This document shows positions 47,045 to 57,163 of a DNA stretch of 64,000 bases, piece by piece. The notes beneath the pieces were generated by a model that did no database searches, had not been told where the DNA came from, and saw only the letters and a program-made list of their open reading frames with translations. Source of the stretch: Ixodes scapularis. Lineage: Eukaryota > Arthropoda > Arachnida > Ixodida > Ixodidae. The stretch covers positions 71,112,252-71,176,251 of the forward strand of contig NW_024609857.1 of NCBI RefSeq assembly GCF_016920785.2, written 5' to 3'. Both the position numbers and the translations under genes were made by a program. Numbering within the stretch: the stretch's first letter is position 1; each line of letters opens with the position of its first letter.

Positions 47045-47435
47045 TTTTGGTATGGAAAGAGTCAATTGCGACGGGTCAAAGCGAGATATTTTTGAGAATG
47101 GCTGTTTTGAAAAGGGCTAGGTGAGAAGGGCGAAACGAGAACGGGCCCAAATGAGGGGGGTTTGAATGCGAAACACGAAACGGGAAAGGGCCAAATGCGA
47201 CGGCTCAAAGCGAGAAGATCTTTTTGAGAATTGTTGTTTTGGGAAGGGCCAAGTGGGAAGGGCGAAACGCGAACGAACTGAAATGAAGAGGGTTGAGATG
47301 CGAAGTACGAAACGAGAAAGGACCAAATTCGACAGGTCCAAGAGAGGAGATCTTTTTGAGAATGGTTGTTTTGAAAAGGGCCAAGTGAGAAGGGAAAAAC
47401 AAGAACGGGCTCAAATGATAACCACCCCAGAAAGA
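47045..47435. repeat. 132-bp tandem repeat, right arm of element C
   Basis: Three units with TTTTTGAGAATGGTTGTTTT, GAAAAGGGCCAAGTGAGAAG and CGAAACGAGAAAGG motifs. The charged frame at 47166-47450 and its mirror frames are the repeat translated, not a protein. Confidence 0.88.
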
Positions 47436-47439
47436 AAAC

Positions 47440-48840
47440 GAACAGCTTGACCTCGCGCTCTTGGCGCTGCTTCAGTGGCTTCATCAGCCCGTGGCGTTGG
47501 CTGCGCTCCGAACAAAGGTAAAGCAAAGCAAATATTCAGATGTTAGGGTTTCACAAGCCAAACCGACAGAAATCACTTAACACGCCCCGATAAAAAACAA
47601 CAAAAACAAATTGCGGGTTTATTTTGACTAACTGGAGATCTTTTGACGTGCAACCAAAATCTCAGATTGGCCTCCGTCGCATTGCGGGCATCGGGCCGAT
47701 ATTTAAACCCGACAAATATGGATTCATGGGCCAGCGCGTTGGCTCAGAGAAACTGAGACGGTTTAAAGTTTTGTGTTTTGTTTTAATATCATTGCCACTG
47801 AAGAGCCACTGAGGTGGTTTCTGAGACAAAATATAGTCAAAGCATTCCGACAAGCATAGTTTGATTGCGAAAATGATTTTTGCAAGTGATAAGAACGTTC
47901 AAATGTGCTTGCATACGTGGCGGTATCTGGAAATGGCAGAATGCAGTTCATTGCGCGCATTTCATTTGGATCGCGTTGGCATGTGTACCGACGCACAGTA
48001 GAACGCGCGCAAAAGTAGCTGTGGTGCACCCGCAGCCTCGTGCTTGTTGTTCTGACATCTCTGGCTCGCTCACTGCGGGCATCCAGGCATCTAACACCCT
48101 GACATCTGGCGCTTTTTCTGTCGTTCACGTGGCGTTCCAAGCGGCACACGACGGAAAATGCACAATAAGCTGTTCTTGAACACGTGTCGCCATCTGTACT
48201 TTATATTAGGAAACTACAATTTGCCGTAACTGAATTGGAAAAGTTTGAGGTCTTATAATATTCTTAACGTCTAATATATCAATATGGAAGTTCTGAAAAA
48301 TGTAATATCGAAGGATGCTTCATAATTTAGTGTCTCGTTATTTTGATTAGTTGACGCGAATCCGTTTTCATAGCGCCATAAAATAATACCATTTTAAACT
48401 TTACTTTTTTATTTTAAAATGTACATTACCTGTACAGTTCGTTGCTTACTTTTTTTAATTTATTACATCCAACCGAACGCTCACGTAAAATATTGTTGAC
48501 GAGAAGAGGTTAAAACGCGAGAATATTTTTTTTAAATATTAAAGACTGTGGTCTATTAAGAGCTGAGTGACTAACAAACAAGTAAAAATAATCATAATAT
48601 CGAGACATTAAAATATTGTTGAAAAACAGCTCTTTATTTTGACATTAAAATTATAACTGTAAGAAACATAGAAAGAAAGTTATAAGCCGTCAAAAAAGCA
48701 AGGCTGGGGCTAGATAAGAGACGGAAAAATCGCGCGGGCGCCTTATCGCAACCGCTAGCTTTGTACCTGCTCCACGAGTAGTAACTTTAGTGCACTACTG
48801 CGCTTCTCACGCGCTCAAAGTCTTTCTGAAAATGACTGAT
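47440..48840. other. Spacer, nothing recognised
   Basis: Frames up to 128 codons at 47763-48149 lack motifs. 48200-48700 is strongly AT-rich. Confidence 0.4.
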
Positions 48841-48849
48841 TTAGTGGTT

Positions 48850-49085
48850 TTCAATGACGCTGAGCAAGTTTCTAATTGAAACCATATGTCTATTTTCCTT
48901 AATTAAAAAGTTAATTAACAAATTTTAATTAATTAGTCGACTGATCGTTACGATTAGCCCCCTATAATATGTGCCCATGGCCGTATAACTCACCTCCACA
49001 AACGGCATAAGTCTAACTTTCACGGCTGTCTTTTTAAACAATTCTGTTAAGCTTAAAAAAACACCCTGCATATATATATACTCTG
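48850..49085 (-). mobile_element. End of a CAGGGTGTT-type DNA element
   Basis: On the minus strand TATATATATGCAGGGTGTTT begins the end, followed by a T/A-rich segment, GGTGAGTTATACGGCC and repeated TTAATTAA motifs. This terminal style is common in arthropod TA-target MITEs. The other end is not seen. Identification rests on motif style only. Confidence 0.35.
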
Positions 49086-49159
49086 GTATTCTCGCTCACC
49101 GCTTGACCGAAGAAAGGGAATGTAGTCCTCACATCTGGAAGCTCCACTTCGTCTAATTT

Positions 49160-49545
49160 CTGCCGGTGCTAGGAAAGAGGACAGCAGGATCAAGGCGGGA
49201 GAACGAGACAGTGTTGAAGTAAACACTTTGACGAAGCACGTGAACTGTCGATGTCACCAACCTTGCTGTCGGCACTGTCAAAGACTGCTCGGTGTTTTTG
49301 ATTTCATCAACATTAGTCTTGAGCGTGCTCTCCCGAGATAGCACAGCAGAACATCGAGTGCACGTCCCTCGGGGCCAATGGGATGTTTTCCTGCATGTCT
49401 GGTATGAAGTTCTACGTTTTGCACGAAATATTCGGCGAGTGCCGTAGGCGAGACATACAAAGCTACCATGAGCAAGTCGTTGTCGACCTTGGCAGCGCAA
49501 AGTTCACCAACTTTGTCTGAGGTGCCGCAGAAATAGATGGGCACA
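49160..49545 (-). pseudogene. Possible endonuclease/exonuclease-type fragment, decayed
   Basis: Minus-strand frames give VGELCAAKVDNDLLMVALYV, SPTALAEYFVQN and, in another frame, SVYFNTVSFS. The pattern recalls the tail domain of transposon-linked endonuclease-exonuclease-phosphatase proteins in tick-like genomes. No catalytic GDFN motif survives and frames shift. This is a weak call. Confidence 0.25.
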
Positions 49546-49649
49546 GCACCTTACCCAAGTAGATAGCCACTTGGACAACGAGTATACCACGTTTTCATAC
49601 GTGCCTTTCTGTGATTTATGAGTGGTGATATTAGTTGCCTGCACAACGG

Positions 49650-49775
49650 GTAGCTGGCATCTTCCCTCCTCCTTCTCTTCCTCCCCTTCTCCTAATTCTC
49701 CACCTCCTTTCTCCTCCTTCCCTCCACCTCCCTCCTCCTCCTTCCTCTTCCTCCTCCCTCCTCCGTTTCCCATAA
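49650..49775. repeat. Pyrimidine tract (CCT/TCC rich), about 125 bp
   Basis: Almost pure C and T on the plus strand from 49660 to 49770. It can form unusual DNA structure. The 239-codon frame that crosses it (49622-50341) is an artefact. Confidence 0.85.
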
Positions 49776-50115
49776 AGCAACGCGCGTTGCACTTTGGGAA
49801 ACGTCACTGTCGCATTATGGGAAACGTCACACAATGCGAAACGTCCCGACGGCGACAGCGTAACCGCGTGTTGCATTATCGGAAAAGTCCCATAATGAAA
49901 CGCGCGGTTACGCCGACGCCGACGGGGACCTTTCGCATTATGGGAAACGTCGCATTAAGCGAAACGTCCCGATCGCGACGTTTTGCACGCGTCCCGACGG
50001 CGGCGTTTTGCATTATGGGAAACGTTACATTATGCGAAACGTCCCGACCGCGACGTTTTGCACAAGTCCCGACGGCGGCGTTTCGCGCGGTTACGCCGAC
50101 GGCGACGCCGACACC
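49775..50115. repeat. CpG-rich mosaic array with CATTATGGGAAACGT motifs
   Basis: Three near-identical GCATTATGGGAAACGT segments (about 49814, 49937, 50009), one inverted CCCATAATG (49889) and repeated GCGAAACGTCCCGAC, CGACGGCG and GGTTACGCCGACG blocks alternate without a fixed period. No gene is recognised. Confidence 0.7.
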
Positions 50116-50328
50116 CCTCAAGTCGGAAACGGGAGCCTCAGAGCTGCGCTCTAAAATTTTGCATTACAAGACAACCATCCAGCCTGTCTTTGTGCTGGGA
50201 CGACATGTAAGAGTGTCGCTACTTTCGGTGAACTCGAAGAAGACATCAAACTTCATTTATTTAAAAAAAAAATCTAGAAAAATGAAACTCAAAGTTTGCG
50301 TTATAAAACTCACCCAACGATCAAGTGC

Positions 50329-50496
50329 AGTGATAATTTGAAAGATGTCCATCTTGAATTCGTGTCGTGTCCCACCGCATGGAGCAACACGAATGAAGTA
50401 GTAGTGCGGCAAGAAGATTCCGAGTTTGAATCGCTGAAACGTCGGCGAAGTAGGACTGATGGCGATATCGCATTCCTGTGCAAAAGAAAGAAATAA
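50329..50496 (+). CDS. Possible C-terminal exon, unrecognised basic protein
   Basis: After a possible acceptor (CAAGTGCAG) the frame reads DNLKDVHLEFVSCPTAW, then VVVRQEDSEFESLKRRRSR and ends FLCKRKK and a stop. Two basic clusters resemble nuclear localisation signals. I know no matching family, and no upstream exon was found. Confidence 0.25.
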   Translation, partial: SDNLKDVHLEFVSCPTAWSNTNEVVVRQEDSEFESLKRRRSRTDGDIAFLCKRKK

Positions 50497-50499
50497 CGA

Positions 50500-51890
50500 G
50501 AAAAAATTATACTCGACAAAAACTTATCACTTACCTCTTCTGCCCTAAGTACGCCACATCAATATCTGAGCAGGGTGTCAAAATGGCTATTATTCCGATC
50601 TGATTCCGGGTTCCAATTCTGTAGCTTTGCATTTTGTTTTTGTTCAGTTCCGGTTCACTGAGGCATTCGAAGTTTCGCTTTCGTTAGCGGTTCTACCAAG
50701 CGCGAACTGGTTCAAACCGGTTCTTTCCTCTATCTTAGGCCTCGCCCTATTTAAAAACCTTCAGCGATTAATAGATTGACATACTCGGGCAGAATTGTTT
50801 CGCACGCCTGGGTGAGCAATTGTTTTTAGTCCGGTGCCAGTGATTTCAGCTCAAGTTCGTTCTCAAGTGTAGGTTTCGAGCATTATGTGCTTAAATACTT
50901 GAGGAAATTCCCGGAGGCGCACTAGGCATTAACAACTTCACGAAGATTTTCGTTGGCGAAAAACTCAGAATTAAACAGCCATGACTGAAAACAATGCAGG
51001 AAAACAAAAACTAGAAGTGGTATCTAGTTAAAACATTAGTCAAATAAATGATTTACGGCATATTAGACCAATTAAAGGAACTGACACCTCTCAGCTTAAT
51101 GCCTCTTTCTCCCGGTGCGGTGAGTGGTGAATAAACGTGCGTGAAATTGTTGTTGTTAAGCCAATGTGTTTTTGTATGAGATGCCAGTGTCAGATACTTA
51201 CACATGTCAGCGCTACGTTAAATGACTAGAATACATTAATTCCCGAGGGATAAATTCACCTGCTGTGAAAGTGGAGAAACTAGACTAATTTTGGTGCGCG
51301 TGAATTTCGACATATGTACTGGAGGTGGAAGATTAGCGTTGAGTTACTGCCCTGCATAGACTCTACAAACATGTAATAAAGCAATTAATTGAACAATATG
51401 TATTTCACTTGGCAAGTGACCGATACGGGAAAACATTATTTGTTTAAAGTCCAATCAGAAAATAATTTCTGAAAGTGATTAGGGATTCCAGGAAGGAAGT
51501 GGTCGGGAAATTAGAAGTGATAATGTCTATTTCGAAGACGTATCTGATGTTTCTGAAAGCCATTGCGGAGACGAATTTAGGGACTACAACATTTCAATCA
51601 CTCCGTTCACATTGAAAGCAAATCAACTCAAAGCAAAAAGTGTGCGTCTACATTGTGCGTGTACCGATTTCTACCTTTTTTTTTTGCTCACTCCAGGATG
51701 AAATTGGCAAAGCAGCAGCTGATCCTCATGAGCCTTTTTCTTGGCTGACCTCAGCAAATCCACGTTGAGGCGTTCCTCAGAGCGAAGACTTTCATTCCGA
51801 TATTTCTTATTTTTATTTCGACCATCGTGAAGGACTTGACCAAATACGTGAACGTCAGCCATTGAAAAAAACACAATCAAAATGAGCGAT
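50500..51890. other. Spacer, nothing recognised
   Basis: AT-rich sequence with short frames. A minus-strand frame (51671-52042) includes a translated AT repeat and is not a gene. Confidence 0.4.
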
Positions 51891-51897
51891 AAAAAAT

Positions 51898-51934
<37 letters not shown>

Positions 51935-51940
51935 TAAACT
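51898..51940. repeat. AT microsatellite
   Basis: TATATATATACATATATATA continued for about 40 bp. Confidence 0.9.
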
Positions 51941-52134
51941 AATATAAACAACAATATACAGGTTCCAGCCATAAGGAGCAACACCCCAGGCAGCACAAGG
52001 TGTTGGGCCAATATTGGAAGCGCATTGAAAAAAAAGGTCCAATTAAGATCCACTTTAGCCAATTTGCTTACAATATTGTCTATGCCATTATATAGAATCT
52101 TCAGTGAGGGCTCAGCTTCTCCAATGACCAACCA

Positions 52135-52470
52135 ATATTGGAAGCACATATGCATAAAATGGGAAATCTTGGCCTGTCAGTACCATTCGCTTGCGAATAT
52201 TGGATGAACACTGGCAAAACATGGGCAATGTTGGCCTGACAGTTCCATTGACTTGCGAATATTGGATGAACACTGGCATAAAATGGGCAATGTTGGCCTG
52301 TCAGTTCAATTGGCTAGCGAAAATTGGAGGAACACTGGTATAAATTGGGCAATCTTAGCCTGCCAGTTCCATTGGCTGGCGAATGTTAGGTGAATACTGA
52401 CATAAACCGGACAATGTTAACCTTTGAGTATCCTTGACTTGCTAACATTGAATGAACACTGGAATGGAAT
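52135..52470. repeat. 62-bp tandem repeat
   Basis: Units read AACACTGGCATAAAATGGGC, AATGTTGGCCTGTCAGTTCC and ATTGGCTTGCGAATATTGG. Starts recur near 52140, 52208, 52270, 52332, 52394 and 52456. Confidence 0.9.
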
Positions 52471-52883
52471 GGTCAACGTTGGCCCTGTCCGTGCCGTTTT
52501 CCTTCCAATATTTGATGGGATGTTCGTTGTTCAAGCGCGCAAGAGTTAATTCGTTATTGAAAAGTATTCTGAAAAGTGTCGCTTTTGGCATGCCGGACGT
52601 TTCAAGTGCGGAGATATTTCAGAAACTTCAGATGTCGTCTTTTGAGGGACTTTTTAGGGAAACCGTCGTGCTGCGTCTTTTCTGGAGCTCCAATTTCAAA
52701 GCCCCGTATATTCAACAGCGGCCAATGAGGCAATTTCTTCGTTTTGAGGTACCGCGTACTCGCTATGGTGAGCGTGTGAGAGTGTATTATGTGCTGCATG
52801 TATTTAACCGCCCACCAGAATCAATGCTCCTTATAACATCAAGAAAAAAACTTAGGAATGCATTACGGAACTTAGAGGAATAA
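52452..52883 (+). CDS. Unrecognised open frame of 143 codons
   Basis: The first 25 residues are read from the tandem repeat, so a real start would be later, perhaps MPDVSSAEIFQKLQ near 52589. The remainder (SSFEGLFRETVVLRLFWSSN, LRFEVPRTRYGERVRVYYVL, HVFNRPPESMLLITSRKK) has a protein-like mix and ends at TAA 52883. It lies between the array at 52135-52470 and a diverged array at 53160-53400, so it may be the cargo of a repeat-bordered element. No family is recognised. Confidence 0.35.
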   Translation: MNTGMEWSTLALSVPFSFQYLMGCSLFKRARVNSLLKSILKSVAFGMPDVSSAEIFQKLQMSSFEGLFRETVVLRLFWSSNFKAPYIQQRPMRQFLRFEVPRTRYGERVRVYYVLHVFNRPPESMLLITSRKKLRNALRNLEE

Positions 52884-53159
52884 AGTCAAATTTTAAAGTG
52901 CAGTGTTATTTGTTCCCCACCCCCCTTTTTTTAACATTGCGGTTGCAGTGTGTCCGAGGTGTTCATTTGGTCTGTGTATCTTTTTGGTTTGTGTTAAGAC
53001 GCACGGACGTTTTGAGAGAACGAGTGTGCTATAGATTGTAAATTGCTTTTCAATTAATCTTCTTTATCTAATCTATAGAATTTCGTCACCTGCCGAGCCA
53101 GGTACACAAGCCCTTGAGGCTTATTCCAGCTCGCTATTGTATTTTGAAAAATGATTGTT

Positions 53160-53410
53160 CTATCAATAAAGCTATGTTTTATGTTTTGTTCTATGATGGG
53201 GACTGACATAAAATTGACAGTGTTGGTTTGTCTGTAGCATTGGCTTGCCAACGTTGGAAAAGCACGAGCTTATAATGGTCACTGTTGTCCTGTTAGCACC
53301 ATTGGCTCATCGTCAATTCAAGAACACAGTGGCATATAATGGTCAGTGTGTGTTAGTCCGACAATACCATTGGCTTAATAGTGGAAGCATGTTGGAATAG
53401 ACTGGTTTAG
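53160..53410. repeat. Diverged copies of the 62-bp repeat
   Basis: Segments such as ACTGACATAAAATTGACAGT, GTTGGTTTGTCTGTAGCATT, GGCTTGCCAACGTTGG and CAGTGGCATATAATGGTCAG resemble the array at 52135-52470 in the same orientation. About three units, with a looser period. Confidence 0.65.
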
Positions 53411-53524
53411 GCGTGTTGGTATTGCCTCAAGAAGTTGAAATTGCTCGAGCGCTTGTCAATTTTATTTAATTTTGTTAAAGCGCGATTTAGGTGCTCCTCT
53501 GCAAAGTAAACAAGATAATACGCC

Positions 53525-54810
53525 TCGCAAGTGGGCTCATTTTCGTCTTCTGCGCATGAGAAAGGAAGTAGCGGTGACGTCAGAACGCCGAGCCCTGATC
53601 GGCTGATCGCGACCCCCTATCTGAGCGTCGTCTGCTCCTTTGCAACGTCGTCTGCTCGCAACGTCGTCTGCGTTTGTCTTACCTTTCCTGCGACTTTCGG
53701 AAGTCGAGCGAGCTCGACTTCGCCTTTCAGAGAGGGCGGACGAATAACTCGAGCGGTGCGTTGTTTTTGTCTAACAACTAGCAGACGCGCATCAAGGAGG
53801 GAAGTCCAAGGACTCACTGGCGAGGTGTCCCGAGCCGCCGAGGTTTGTTTGCTAAGAACCGAGAGTAAGCGTGTTAGTGTCCGCAAGCTCCCCCCAAATA
53901 CTTTTTCCCTCCTTTCGCGTGCAGCGAGACTCCTCACTCTTTAACGGCGTCGGCGGGTGGGCGCAGTTAACGTCGTCTGCTTTACGTCTGCTAGTCAAAG
54001 CGATGGCTGCTTTACCTTTCCTGCGTCTGTCGGAGATTCACCGCTTTTTTTACCGGCGAGAGTCACCGTTGCCTCGGAAAACAAGGAGATGACAAGAAGA
54101 AGAGATTGACCTCTTAATCTAAAATTGAGGTCAGCGATCAAAGTATAAGACCGGAAGGGTTCTCCAAGGGTCGCGCGGGCATATTCCATTCAGCACGCCA
54201 GCCGGTCGTCGGCAGACGGTCGCCGGGTCGGAGTGCCTGATAGGCCTTTCTGCCGAGCTCGCTTGGTCGTTGTCGGTGGAATGGTGGCCGTTGGAGCTTT
54301 TCCCGGGTGTTTGTGGATCCAGCGTTCTTGTTTGTCGTGGTCTGTTTTAAGTACTTTTTACTTTTTTCTTGCTGCTTGAAGTCGGCACGCGTGAGAAGCG
54401 CACGTAGAAAAATGAACGTCCGTTGGTCGTTGCGACCGCGACGCTGTCGGCCATGTTGATTTGATCGTAAGAAGTGCGTAAGACAGCTTCGGAGCTGTCG
54501 TAGGATTTCGTCGTAACCTGCGCAAAACTTACGAAAATTTCGTTTCGTGAATAGGAATTTGTTCTCAAGTTTTGTCTTACGCATATTTTTTGGCGTAAGA
54601 TCGTTTTGTGAACCTGGCCTCTGGCCTCTGCACTTTCAAAAGTCGCAGGAAAGGTAAGACAGACGCAGACGACGTTGCGAGCAGACGACCTTGCAAAGGA
54701 GCAGTCGACACTCAGATAGGGGGTCGCGATCAGCCAATCAGGGCTTGGCGTTCTGACGTCACCGCCACCCCCTGCGCAAGAAGCAGACGAACTTGCCCTC
54801 CGCATAACAA
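53525..54810. mobile_element. Inverted-repeat DNA element, arms about 200 bp
   Basis: The left arm (53525-53715) and the right arm (54630-54810) are reverse complements: GCGGTGACGTCAGAACGCC against GGCGTTCTGACGTCACCGCC, and GTCTTACCTTTCCTGCGACTTT against AAAGTCGCAGGAAAGGTAAG. The interior has a second repeat style ending TGCGCAAAACTTACG and GGCGTAAGATCGTTTTGTGA ACCTGGCC, typical of another MITE end, so elements may be nested. The frames at 53531-53944 and 54138-54817 come from the arms. Confidence 0.75.
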
Positions 54811-54927
54811 GGTACACAACTTAATGACGATGTTTTGCTCCTTCATTGTGCATATTAAGAAGTCGCCAGCGATATGGGCTCATCAAAATCGCCAACTGGA
54901 AAAAAAAAGAAAAAAAATGTTCGTGTT

Positions 54928-54956
54928 ATAGTCAACATAATAGATTATTATGTTGA
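54928..54956. repeat. Perfect 12-bp stem, 5-base loop
   Basis: AGTCAACATAAT and ATTATGTTGACT enclose AGATT. It lies alone after an A-rich stretch. No terminator-like U tract follows. Confidence 0.7.
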
Positions 54957-54959
54957 CTC

Positions 54960-56245
54960 TAGGATCTCGACAGAAAAACCTTCGTACTCTAATTACGGGC
55001 CTGTGGAGCGCACTTCGTGTCAGGTGAAGAACTTCTTAGCGATTGGCTCGAACAAGACACTATTCTGAAATGTGGTTATACAATGACGGCTTTATGACTT
55101 TAAGGAACTATTGGTGCCACAATAAAAGCCCTAATACCTCCAACATGGCGCCAAGGCACTGATAGCAGACGACAATGCTGGTCTTGATTTAGAGCCTAGT
55201 CGGAAGTGACGTCAGGCGAAAAAAACCCAAACTTAAAAGCGAAAAAAAAAGAGCAGCAAAAATAGGATTGAGCGTTCGGCGCTCCTTGCAACTGAATTTT
55301 ATCTAGAAAACACGAACAAATATAATACGTTACTATACCTCGGCCCAAATGAATCCGAATTCCGAATTTTATGAAACGAGTGACGACGCACTGATGCAAC
55401 CGTCATCCTCTTTACACCGATTTTGAACGCCAAGAAAATTTTCCCCTCTGTTTTCGCTTCCCAGTTGCCCGGAATTTGTTTTATACAGCAAAGGATCACA
55501 CGAACATTTATCACAGTGGGCTTCCAAGTTCCCCGAAGAATGCCGCTTTACAGAAAGTTGGTGTGCTATGTACGATCGGGTCGTGCACGAAAACACCCCA
55601 TGTCAAAAGCCCCGTGTCAAATGTTCCACGACTGACACTCCACCCTCTTGTCACGCCTTCAAAAGGCCAGTTTTATGAGAAGCCCATGACGCGAATCCCA
55701 AGATCAGGTGGCCGGGTCCTCACCGTGACGGTTGAGCATTCTACTTTTAATTAGGAGACAGCAAGTGTGCACGCAAGCGTGTGTAACGTAATCATGTCGT
55801 CATTTGTAGACCCTCAACATATTAGGATGACGAACAATTCTGGTTGAAGCGCGCAAAGGGATTCTGCACGTCGGGCTATCAGGCTACACACGTACGATCG
55901 CCCACATGTCGTTGGTATTCTAGACTACCGGTGTGGCGCATTCCACATGTCTGTGCGCATGTTTTTTGTGTGCATGCTCTCTAGTTTCGCTTATTTTGAA
56001 GCATAAGCTAGTTAGTTTCAATGGTGCCCTGAGGGAACGGCAAATTGCGGACGATTTTCTGGAAATTTATATCGCCCTTTTGTTCCGGATTTCCCCTTCT
56101 CCTCTCCTCGCCCAAACTCCCGTCTTCGTCATCACTGAAAGCTGAACGAAAGTTGGGATGGTAAGTGGTTGGCCTAATTGGTGTCCCATTTGAAAAAAAA
56201 AAGATAAATAAATAAAGCGATAAAAAGAGAAGACGGAGCGACGCA
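54960..56245. other. Spacer, nothing recognised
   Basis: Frames up to 92 codons without motifs. No repeat is obvious. Confidence 0.4.
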
Positions 56246-56249
56246 AACT

Positions 56250-56466
56250 ACTAGTGTCGCAAAACTATCGATAGTAAATCGTCGACAGTACCATCAATAG
56301 GTTTACGATAGTCGACTATCGATAGTTTTCTGATATTTGATTAACGATAGTTTTTCGATAGTCGACTATCGATAGTACTATCGATAGCTTTTTCACTATC
56401 GATAGTCAGATTTCTGGCGACTATCGATACTATCGATAGTACTATCGATAGTTTTGCACCACTAGC
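56250..56466. mobile_element. Palindromic MITE built from CTATCGATAG units
   Basis: Ends are CTAGTGTCGCAAAACTATCG and, reversed, CTAGTGGTGCAAAACTATCG. The interior is a run of ACTATCGATAGT, GTCGACTATCGATAG and spaced variants that fold on themselves. CTAG occurs at both borders. It cuts off the 3' side of the Gypsy unit that follows. Confidence 0.8.
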
Positions 56467-57050
56467 TGGGCCTCTTGTCGGAAGTTCGTTACTAGTGCGA
56501 CAGTGTGTCCGTCTTGGAGTTCCGCGATACCTCTTGCGACGCCGATCCCTCTTCCTAGAAGCAAGGAGGCTTTTTCGAGCAGAACGTCGTCGCAGAAAGC
56601 CTCATCGATTCCGATGGGTACGAAAACACTCGGCCGCGGCGGTAAATTCACGTGGTTTGTGAGGACTCGTACCGCGGATGACGTCGCTTTGGGTTCCTCC
56701 GGTGGTGGAGCAGGTTTTCGTAGCGTCAGCCGGTTTGCTCCGAGGTCGATGACGGCGCCATACTAGCAGAGAAAGTTCATTCCGAGGATAACGTCCCTCG
56801 AACAGTCTTGCAGAAAGACGAACTTGACAGGGAACGTCTCACCGCGGATTTCGACTCGAGCAGTGCACCTCCCGACAGGCGTAATGATGTGTCCTCCAAC
56901 AGTTTGTATCTGCGGCCCCTCCCTCGGCGTCATCACTTTTCGAAGGCGGCGAGAGAGCCTCCCACTCAAGACTGAGTAGTCTGCTCCGGTGCCCACGAAT
57001 ACCGATGCGTCGTGGCCGTCGATAATAACGTTTAGGTTGTTGGACACCGA
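56467..57050 (-). pseudogene. Retrotransposon protease with altered active site
   Basis: The minus-strand frame 57047-56763 has FVGTGADYSVLS at the position of the usual D-T-G-A active site; codon 56991-56993 gives Gly in place of the catalytic Asp. The second conserved element, DVILGMNFLC, is present with Asn for the usual Asp. Downstream (56651-56467) a further reading continues toward the polymerase but stops at the MITE. With the catalytic residue changed it could not process Gag. Confidence 0.75.
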
Positions 57051-57163
57051 TGCAGGCGCATCGTTGTTATGCGGAGCATCGGAAGAGTGGGAGCGCTACG
57101 TAGTTCTTGGAGGCTCTTTGCTTCGGTCGTCTTCGGCAGCGCCACCTCCAGGCGTTGCCGCAC

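Larger units (their letters stand above)
41770..47440. mobile_element. Foldback-like element C with inverted 132-bp tandem arrays
   Basis: The left array (41775-42055) and the right array (47045-47435) are related in opposite orientation and both have a 132-bp period. Left recurrence: CCTTCTCATAAGATCCAAAT at 41847 and 41979. Right recurrence: TTTGAGAA at 47091, 47223 and 47355. Aligned units share TTCTCATAAGATC against TTCTCAAAAAGATC reversed. An I-clade LINE fills most of the interior. The ends look similar (GGGTGTATCTCAAAACG against GGGTGGTTATCATTTGAGCC reversed). No target duplication was resolved. Confidence 0.65.

Noticed and set aside
47062..47526. Charged 94-154-codon frames on both strands
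   Set aside because: They are translations of the 132-bp tandem repeat.
49622..50341. Longest open frame in the window (239 codons, plus)
   Set aside because: It is read through a pyrimidine tract and a CpG-rich repeat array; composition alone keeps it open and no domain is present.
53531..54817. Several 100-150-codon frames on both strands
   Set aside because: They fall in the arms of an inverted-repeat element and mirror one another.
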